From: Symbiodinium natans
Taxonomy: Eukaryota > Sar > Dinophyceae > Suessiales > Symbiodiniaceae
Assembly: GCA_905221605.1 (NCBI GenBank)
Contig: CAJNDS010002138.1
Location: 1 to 64,000 of the forward strand
Length of the DNA: 64,000 bases
Direction of reading: 5' to 3'
Both the position numbers and the translations under genes were made by a program. Under the pieces are notes generated by a model that was given only the letters and a program-made list of their open reading frames with translations, was not told the DNA's origin and searched no databases. Shown here piece by piece: positions 55,796-64,000 of the stretch (position 1 is the first letter of the stretch; each line of letters opens with the position of its first letter).

Positions 55796-57570
55796 GCAAC
55801 CCTTAAAACCCTCAACCCTGGACCCTGACCTGCAGTTGACTTTGGAGGAGACAAGGACATGGGCGTGCTTGTTTAGGGTTTAGGGTGTAGGGTGTAGGGT
55901 TCAGGGATCATTAATGGTATAATCATCACGCTCCAGGGTATAGGGTTTAGGGGTTTAGGGGTTTAGGGGGTCTGCGGTTCAGGAGTGCAGAACTGAGGAT
56001 GGACCATGTCCGGGCTTGAATGACAACTGAAACACGGTTTGGGGTTTAGGGTTTAGGGTTTAGGGTGTAGGGTGTACGGCGAAGGCCTTAGAAAACATCG
56101 GGCAGCCTCACCATCACTGCACAGGAGGAGCGCAATGGCATCCTGCCCGAGGGAAGGGGTCGAAGCCCTAAACCCTAAACCCTAAACTGGGTTGAGGGCT
56201 CTTTGGGCTTGAGAGAGTCTGGTCCAGGTGCCCAACGATGGTCACTTAATAAAGCCCGATTTATGTCAGGTGCAACTCCAAAGGGTTTAGGGTTTAGGGT
56301 TTAGGGGGGAGACCCTCGTGCAGAGAACCCACACCCCAACCCCTAAACCCCATAAATCCTGAACCTTTCAGCTTGTAAAACTCTACTTCCGCCTTCTAGT
56401 CGCTAGTCGATGTCCCACATCATGCCGATACCTCCACCTACACAGCTGCGGAGCTACACTGGTGTCCAGTTTTTGTAGTACCCAGGGTACTGCGAAAGAG
56501 GGAACCATCACGTTTGGGGAGCACCCCGAGAAGAACGCTGTGAGAAGGGCATGGAAGGGTGTGGGGATTCACTTCTCCCGCCCCCATAGACCCTCACCCA
56601 AAACCCTAAACCCCAAAAGCCCAAAACCCCAAACCCTAAACCCTAAATCCGCGCTGAGGGCTTCGGGTGTCGGGGCTCCTGTGGATCTGTGCCCGCAGCC
56701 TTCAGCGACTTCCTTGCGCGTTGACTTTGTCTGGCGGGGTCGAGGTTTCGGGGCAAGGGTTTAGGGTTTAGGGGTTCGTGAGTTAAGAACCTTTGAAGCT
56801 GTTGCAGAATGAGCTACGAAAGGTGAGCTTGGGGCTCTCATGGAACCAGAACCTTGACCAACTGAAGCTCTACAACCCTAAAACATCAAAACAAACAAGA
56901 ACTCTTGAACCCTAATCCCTACTCCTAGAACCCTATAAGCCCGTTTACAACCCAGAGGACTTTGTTGAGTTCTAACTTCAGGTCGACTGGAGGAAGCCCG
57001 ATTTTAGCATTTTACCCTAAACCCTAAACCCTAAACCCTAAACCCTAAACCCTAAACCCTAAAGCGTTGCTAGACTTGGTTGAGGGCTCAGTCTGTACAC
57101 ACCCGAAGCAGTACTGTCGTTCTGGATGCAATGTTCCTTCCGGGGTTTGCGTTTCATAAGGGATGCTACAACCCTAACCCCTAAACCCTAACCGTTTTAG
57201 GCGGCCCTGGTGTAACAAACAACCTTACTAGAAACCCTTGGCAGAAACAGTCGAATCCTAAATCTACAGGTTCCGGGTTTAGGGTTTAGGGTTAAGATTT
57301 CAGCTGCCACCACTGAGAACAGGTAGGCTGGCTGCTCTCAACCTACTGGTTCCCAAGAGCGCATGAGGGACATAGTTATGCAGGGTACCCATTCCCTCAT
57401 TCCCCTAAACCCTAAACCCCAAAGGCTTGATTTAACCCAAAACCCTAAACCCTAAACCCTAATTGCACCCTAAACCCTAAACCCTAAACTCTACATTAGA
57501 GGTCTAGGGGTTTGGGGTTGGCTATTCGACCCCTAAACTACTATTTGCTTCAGAACCCCAAAAGAATAAA

Positions 57571-57690
57571 CAATAATCATCCCTATATTAGACTGAATAA
57601 GGAAGAAATATTTCCATTTTTTCCGGAAGAATACATAATAATCCCTATACTAACCCTAATAAGGAAGAACATTTCTATTTTTTCCGGGGT
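57571..57690 (+). repeat. Two-copy ~62-bp tandem repeat
   Basis: Each copy reads ATAATC-ATCCCTATA, then AATAAGGAAGAA, then ATTTTTTCCGG. The ATCCCTATA start resembles the dispersed motif at 46.7 and 63.5 kb. Confidence 0.8.
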
Positions 57691-58667
57691 TCTTAAGCAA
57701 TTCGTGGTATAGTGAAGGCACCTCAGCTCCCGTTGCCACAGTGCCCCAGAACCCGGGCGGCGGCGGGTGCAGCGGTCGCGGAGCGCAGCTAGGAGCTGCA
57801 GTTCCTTAGGGTTTAGGGTTCAGGGTTTAGGGTTTAGGGTTCAGGGTTTGGGGTTCTTTAAGGTTTTGAGGGGTGTAGAGGGTTTTTGGGTTTTTTTTTG
57901 GGGGGGGGTTTTAGGGTTTTTTTAAGGTTGCAGGGCTTCAGGGGTTCTAGGGCTTTAGGCGGTTTAGGGTATTTAGGGTTTTGGGGTTTTAGGGTTTTAA
58001 GGCTTTTAGCGTTTTCGGGGTTTAGGGACTTTTTTTGAAGTTTCATGGGTGCAGCAGAGTTATGTTTCTACATCTACTATTTACACACCGGGTTTTCCGG
58101 GAGCACCCGACTTTAAGCTGGCGTGAACCTTGAGGTTAGGACTTTGGCTTAAGGCGTGCTTCGGAGAGCTTGAAACACAGTGCGCCTTGTTGTGGCTCTT
58201 TTGCTCCACAGCAGAGTCATTCAGGGAACTGAGGTCGGCCAAACCCATACTCGAAGCATGGATGAATCACAAGTAGGGCTGCTGTGGCTCATTAAGGTGT
58301 AAAAACCCGATCCGTAAAACCACGCATGAACCTTCAAGTAAGCTAATGGGATGATAAACTTTGCTTGCAGGCTTCATTGGAGCTTTTGTCTCATTGCATA
58401 GACTCCAATCAGTCACAAAACCCTGAGACAAGGAAGATCCCAGCTTCCGAGCCCTACAAACCCTCAACTTTAAACCCCAAACCCTAAACCCTAAACCCTA
58501 AAGCCTAAAGCCTAAAGCCTAAACCCTAAACCCTAAACCCTAAACCCTAAACGCTAGACCCGAGACTCGAAAATCCGTGCAGCCTCAAAGATGGGGGGGG
58601 GGTTTGCGCTCGACTCCCGTCTTGCGTGGGTCGGGGTCTGCTTTGCCTTTAGGGATTTGGGGGTTTG

Positions 58668-58736
58668 GGGGTTTGGGGGTTTAGGGTTTAGGGTTTAGGG
58701 TTTAGGGTTTAGGGTTTAGGGTTTAGGGTTTAGTTA
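58668..58736 (+). repeat. TTTAGGG array
   Basis: Three TTTGGGGG variants followed by about eight perfect heptamers. A CCCTAAA/CCTAAAG array of opposite orientation lies at 58,478-58,556. Confidence 0.96.
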
Positions 58737-60964
58737 GGGATCTTCCCTTCCGGAAGCTAACTACAAGGGAGGATTGTAAGGGTTCAGGGCTTGGACCCGC
58801 AGTGGGGCTTAAGGTTCTGTTTAGGGTTGAGGGTTTAGGGTTTGGGGTTTACAAGAACCTCTTGGGAGTTGCCTGTTGGGGTCCCTAAGTGTAAACCCGG
58901 CATGTTGGGGGCCCTAAGTGTGAACCCGGAGACCCCACTGCCGAAACCCAGTCGAAGGGGCAGTTGGCGCTGCTTTGTGCGACTTGGAGAGTCCTCTTCG
59001 GGGGCAGGTGTGGGGGTTTAGGGTTTAGGGTTTAGGGTTTAGGGTCTACAGCCTTGGGAAACTGGGCTCTTCAGCAACTTGCCACCACTTGTTTCGGAAG
59101 GTCAGTTGCGGGGCCCTCCACCCGAGTTCAGCCGACTTCCTCCGAAGTTGTTCCGTAGCCGAGGAGAAGAGAAAGGGTATGATGTTTGTTTATTTGGGAA
59201 AAGGGATCCTCATCCGCTTGAGAAAAATCTTCGCATGTTCAGCGATTCTCCGCGCACAAACACCCCTAAGCCCTAAACCACACACACACACACTCTGCCA
59301 AGCTTGAACCTCAATGCCCATAGCGGCTCTGAACCCAAATTGAGCTTGATATGGCTTCAGGGGTTCGGTGGTTAGGGTGCCCTCATGGGTAGGTAGAAGT
59401 AGGGTTACATATACCTTACATATGATCGAGCTACTCTAAACTTAACCCTAAACCCTAAACCCTAAACCCTAGAATCTTCAAGTGAACTCAGAAGTCAGAA
59501 AGACGCCTCACATTTCGAGCCGCGTCCTTCGACAAACCGGTTGCCGAGGAGGACAGAATCTCCTCGGGCCATGGGTTTAGGGTTTAGGGTTTAGGGTTCA
59601 GGGTGCAGGGTTTAGGGGTGCAGGGTTTTGGGCTTCGTGGGGGCATCAAGGCTTCAGGCTGTTTTGTGCATCGCTCCCCAACATCTATTACAAGACCATG
59701 GAGAGCCCCCAATCACTGCGGGTTGAGTGGTTTGGGGTTTTTAGGGCTTAGGATTTAGGATTCAGGTTTTAGGGTTCTTAGGGTTTTTAGGGTTTGGGGG
59801 TTACTAAGGAGGAAGATTTGGCTTGATTCATTGCAAGGCCGAAGGTCCCCGTGAACAAGTCTAAGGTCGACAACTTCGGCCCGCGGGGCTCCCACTCATT
59901 GCAGGGTCTCACGTTTGGGGTTTAGGGCTTAGGGCTTAGGGTCAAGGGTTTAGGGTAATCCCTTACTAGACTCACAGGGAACCTAGGAATGAAAAGGGTG
60001 CCGAGCCCTAAATCGCAACCACAGCCCTCAACCCTGAACTCTCAAAACCCGATCTCAAGCCTGGCCGCCTTCATCTGAGAAGAGCCTGACTCGGAGTACG
60101 TTACCGGGCAGGAGGAAACCAGTTTCTGGGGGTCAAACAGGTAAGAATACAAGGGTTTGGGGTTTTTCTTTTGATTTTGACGGGTCCGACCCCCCCCCCC
60201 CCCCCTCCCACTCCAATCTCCCGCGCTGGCGCTACGGCCGAATGAACCCTAAACCCTAAACCCTACACAATGACTAGTTTTCCTCGGCTTCCCTTAAAAC
60301 ACAGTTAGACATTATTCCCTTGGAACACAGTTAAGCAAACTAAATGCATCCTACCTAAGGATTCACAAGGTTGAGGGTCCCCCAACACACCTTTGAGGGC
60401 GCAGCCCAAAGGCTCAAGAGCCTTTTTGGGGGAAAGGTTCTCCAGTGCTAAGCCCCGGTATCTAACGAAGGGGCCTCTCCTGAATAGGTTTTTGTTTTCG
60501 GTTGTCTGTATTTTCGCCCAGAGGGACTATGGGGGCACACTATTGGAAGCCATTTCGGCTTCTACACTAACCCCAGTACTGAACTCCTCAGGCCTCACCC
60601 AGAAAGCCCGCAACAAAAATAGACGAAGTCTACTGGCAAGACGAACTCCTACAGGCCCTCCCCCGCAGAAGCCGATAGGGATCTCTCGCCTACTGCTGCG
60701 TCTACCAGCTTGTCCCCTAACGCCTCACCCTTAAACCCTCAGCCCTAAAACCTAAACCCAGAACCGAGCCGGGGGAACAGTCGCAGCTGCGGTTCCGTGC
60801 GGCGGGCCTGTGCAGCCTCGCCTGCAAGGAAGGGCAACGGAGAAGGCCGCCAAGAGAGGACGTTTCGGGCTGAGGCTTGTTGAGCTGGGGCTTTGGGGCC
60901 TCAACATGTGGCTTTACAGCCTTAGGGTTTGAGAGGGTTCTGGATTTGGGTTTCTTAGGGTTGA

Positions 60965-61215
60965 ATATATATATATATATATATATATACATACAAATGT
61001 ATGCTGTACAATATGTACATATATATATATGAACGTATAAATATATGGCGAAATATGTAAACTCGCACATAGTATGTGACATCTAATAAAGAATAACAAC
61101 TTAAAACCAACTAAAAAGTAATCAACAAAAATATACATATATATATATATATATACATATATATACATATATATATACATATACATATACATATATATAT
61201 ATATATATATTTATA
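60965..61215. repeat. (AT)n / ATACAT microsatellites
   Basis: Two blocks of (TA)n and (ATACAT)n (60,965-60,992 and 61,130-61,215) separated by unique AT-rich sequence. Y/I/M-rich ORFs here are artefacts. Confidence 0.95.
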
Positions 61216-61226
61216 TATGTATATGC

Positions 61227-61391
61227 ATGTCGCAAGCTGAACGTGTGCAGGATGTCTTCCAAGGCTATCGCTGCACAACCTTGCAGCAGTTGAGCGAAGA
61301 TCCGATTCTTTGGATCCCTCTTATATTGAGCCTGTTACAACTTTCAACCCATCGAGACGGTAGCGTTCATCCCGTGCAATCCATCTTGTGA
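61227..61391 (+). CDS. Candidate 54-codon ORF or first exon
   Basis: ATG to TGA, directly after the AT microsatellite. It begins MSQAERVQDVFQGYRCTTLQ and continues QLSEDPILWIPLILSLLQL. The composition is protein-like with an amphipathic start and a hydrophobic stretch of about 10 residues. No family was recognised. Confidence 0.25.
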   Translation: MSQAERVQDVFQGYRCTTLQQLSEDPILWIPLILSLLQLSTHRDGSVHPVQSIL

Positions 61392-62545
61392 GGCGGGCGG
61401 TAAGTTACGTAAGGCTCCGGGTAGGGCGAAGTGAGATGCATACAACCAACCCTGCGTATGCATACTCATGAACCTTCACTAATGCCCAGAGTAGCCTTGG
61501 AACAAAAGGCTATCCGTTTTTGTTCTTACGGGACCCCCAAACCCTAAACCCTAACCCTTTCAACAGGGGTTTCTAAGGGGACCTATCTACGTGCTGCCTT
61601 CCTCCGAGGTCAGCTTGTCGCCGATCCTTGACCTCCACAGCGTGCAAACGCAAAGCCTTGGCATCACATGTCGTTGCGAGGCTTGAGCCCCCAATTCGGT
61701 TCTGACTATTCGCCGGCAATTAGGCAGTTAACGTGCTTAGGGTCGAGGGGCGCTTGCTCCAAGGGATGGTTTTTGAGTATTGGGAAGGGTTAGTTCCAGG
61801 AGAGTGGCTGGTTTCAATCACGCTCTGAGAGACTTCATCATGCCTAGAAAAGGAGCCTTATTTAGAACAACCCCTGCGCCCTCAATCGCTGAAGTTTCAC
61901 CTCGACGTCTTCGTGTGCAGGGGAGCCGGGCAAAGGGGGGGGGACTTGAGCGTTCAGGGTTTCAGGGTTTCAGGGCTTGGGGTTTAGGGTTTAGGGTTTA
62001 GGGTTTAGGGTTTAGGGTTTAGGGCTATTGTGGGCTCTAGGAGGTTTGGGACTTGAGGACCTAATCGGCTAAGAGCTTCGAGGTGTAATCTGGGGTTGAG
62101 GGCCTCGTTTAAGGACTTTGTGGCTCACCAACACGTATGCCTGTGCACAACCCTCTAGGGCCCCAAAAAAGGCACGTAGGCAGAAATTAGGATAGGGATA
62201 TCCCATACAAACTCCCTTATAATGAAGCCCAATCAGGTAGGGGTATCCCTATAAAATGCTTATGCTTATGTCCTTTTTGGGTCCCTAACCCTCAACCCTC
62301 AACCCTCAACCACAACTAGGAAAGTACGAGAAAGCTCCATCCGTGGGATGATCTCCGAAAGCATTCTACCGCTTTCGCCACGAAACTGCTCAAGAGGTTG
62401 CAAGGGTTTAGGGTTTAGGCTTTAGGGTTTAGGGCTCTGAGTCCAAGAGGCTGCAACAGGGGCACCAGCGCCGACCGTGATCCTCGTTCCGTGGTGACCT
62501 ATTGCCAAAATGCTTCTATTTGGGGAATTCCGACAGTAGGGGACC

Positions 62546-62610
62546 CCTTATATGTATGTATGTACGAATGTATGTATGTATGTATGTATATATATATATA
62601 TACATATATG
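62546..62610. repeat. (ATGT)n and (TA)n microsatellite
   Basis: GTATGTATGT units pass into TATATATATA; a C run of about 20 follows at 62,639-62,660. Confidence 0.95.
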
Positions 62611-63447
62611 TATCTTCTTTCGGGCACCCCGCACCCCGCCCCCCCCCCCCCCCCCCCCCCAGTTGAATTTAGGATTCGATCGGAAGGCCCCGGAGTCACT
62701 CAAAAGTAGCCTTGGCCCACCTGTTCCCCAGAGCCCAGCACATCCGCCAGGACGGAGAAAGTCAGCGTAGGGGCAGAGGCCTCGCTGCGTTTGGCTACAA
62801 CACAGCTTGCTGGTCCGCTAATTAGGGTTTAGGGTTTAGGGTTTAGGGTTTAGGGTTTAGGGTTATCTGCTAAGAACCAGTCAGTCAACGATGATGATGC
62901 AACTCCGAACGGCTCCGTCTTGTCTCCCACCCATTACACTTTGGGGTGCAAAAGGTCCACGAGCGAAACCTGAATTTCAGCAACACAAGCACCCCTTCTT
63001 TGACCATACCCCCTAAACCCTTGGCTTGTTTTTTTTTGCTATGGCCCTGCGCGCCAGGCCGTTCTTGCCGAATCTAGCTAGAGCCACTAGCATGGCGGTG
63101 TGGTCCTATGAACCACATGCTTGTTTCCAGTCTAGTAGAAAAACAGCAGCTGTAGATTACGATTCGTCATGGTGTCTGGCTCCCCTTCCGGCGCGAAATC
63201 CGAAACTGACTGTGGCGCAGATGCTCGTCGAAGTCTTGGGCTAATCTGGCCGGAAGCATTGATGCAAGTAAACCCCAAACCCCAAACCCCAAACCCCAAG
63301 CCCTAAACCCTAAACCCTAAACCCTGAACCCGAATATTTTGTAAGTGACGTTGAGGCGGGAAATATGGGGGGGTGGCATGATCCCGGCTCGGAGCCATCT
63401 CGAACCCTTTGGGTTTAGGGCTTAGGTTTAGGGTTTAGGGTTTAGGG

Positions 63448-63560
63448 TCCCCCCCTGTTATCATCCCTATTAAGGACCGTTGGTATAAGGGGGAACAGCC
63501 CAATCCCTACTCAGGACTCTTAGTATAAGGGGGAAATTATCATCCCTACGGAGGACTGAG
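63448..63560 (+). repeat. ~42-bp tandem repeat (dispersed motif)
   Basis: Three units of ATCATCCCTAYTNAGGACY, then TTRGTATAAGGGGGAA, the last diverged. It matches the inverted pair at 46,672-46,757. Confidence 0.75.
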
Positions 63561-64000
63561 AGTAAACAGGGTGAACATCCCAGGGCTTAGGGTGAGGGGT
63601 TGCCACCCCCCCCCCCCCCCCCCCCCCCCCCTCACCCACAACTCTCGGCTCCCTCCTCGTACCTTCCGGGGCCCGGCGCTGGGACCCGACCCGCCGAAGA
63701 GAGCGCGAAGCGATGGCAGCACCTGTGCAATGCCAGGAATATGTGTGAGGGTGTGCTGCGGGCTCTCTGCTCTCTGGGTAGCGGGTAAGGTCTGAGTGGC
63801 ACTTGCCCAAACTAGACCCACGTAGGTTGAAGCAGAGATGAGGGATCGTTTACCAGGAGCAGTAGTGGACCACTCTTCGTCTTGATGCCAAGATGCCAAG
63901 CCATGGCAGTGTGCTGCTGTCACACATCGCACGACCTGGCGGCTAAAGGCTAAACCCTAACCCTGAACCTTTATGTTTTTCTTGGTGGGGTGGTGCCCTT

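Larger units (their letters stand above)
42940..63970. repeat. Zone of interspersed TTTAGGG/CCCTAAA arrays
   Basis: Over 21 kb, several dozen arrays of 2-21 copies of the plant/dinoflagellate-type telomere heptamer occur in both orientations, separated by unique spacers of about 50-300 bp. Frequent variants are TTTGGGG, TTCGGG, CCCCAAA and CCCTGAA. Orientation changes repeatedly, and some arrays lie inside introns of the dioxygenase gene (54,535-54,600 and 51,225-51,265). They are therefore interstitial. The stretch 51.3-54.3 kb is nearly free of them. Confidence 0.9.

Noticed and set aside
1-64000. CRISPR arrays, operons, ribosome binding sites
   Set aside because: The window is eukaryotic; tandem repeats present are microsatellites or minisatellites without regular unique spacers.

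Overview
The window looks like nuclear DNA of a dinoflagellate, most likely a Symbiodiniaceae-like alga. This is an inference from content. The pentatricopeptide (PPR) genes have the N-S-x-I-S-A-C-x-x-x-x-x-W register common in dinoflagellates. There is a decayed Ty1/copia reverse transcriptase, an intron-rich gene whose junctions fit GT-AG and GC-AG introns with AG|G acceptors, TTTAGGG-type repeats, and very low gene density. There are no operons or bacterial signals, and most open frames are chance ORFs in simple repeats.

Left part (1-42,398): a copia RT pseudogene at the left edge; a tRNA-Ala(AGC); an AT-rich island (3.1-5.3 kb) with possible pieces of fragmented mitochondrial rRNA; CT-rich and palindromic repeats (7-10 kb); a 387-residue unrecognised protein gene (14.5-15.6 kb, minus); several degenerate tandem repeats (19.5-20.8, 28.4-29.2, 40.0-40.4 kb); two neighbouring PPR genes on the minus strand (32.2-35.0 kb); and weak candidates around 33.7, 36.5 and 38.1 kb. 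Long intervals have no gene I can support.

An assembly gap of exactly 100 N follows a GAAA-rich satellite at 42.4 kb. To the right of it the sequence changes character: 43-64 kb is a patchwork of short CCCTAAA/TTTAGGG arrays in both orientations, separated by unique spacers of 100-300 bp. Some spacers are exons. The best case is a nine-exon minus-strand gene (50,548-54,656) for a TauD/TfdA-type Fe(II)/2-oxoglutarate dioxygenase, close in pattern to plant clavaminate-synthase-like proteins. I assembled it from splice phases and conserved motifs. One of its introns contains a 1-kb polypyrimidine satellite bounded by 27-bp direct duplications. A second spacer (43,152-43,214) is a single exon with a protein-kinase DFG motif. 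The telomere-like arrays are therefore internal, partly intronic, sequence here and not chromosome ends.

The genes do not form a visible pathway. PPR proteins would act in organelle RNA processing and the dioxygenase is metabolic. Nearly all supported genes lie on the minus strand, which fits the unidirectional gene clusters known in dinoflagellates.
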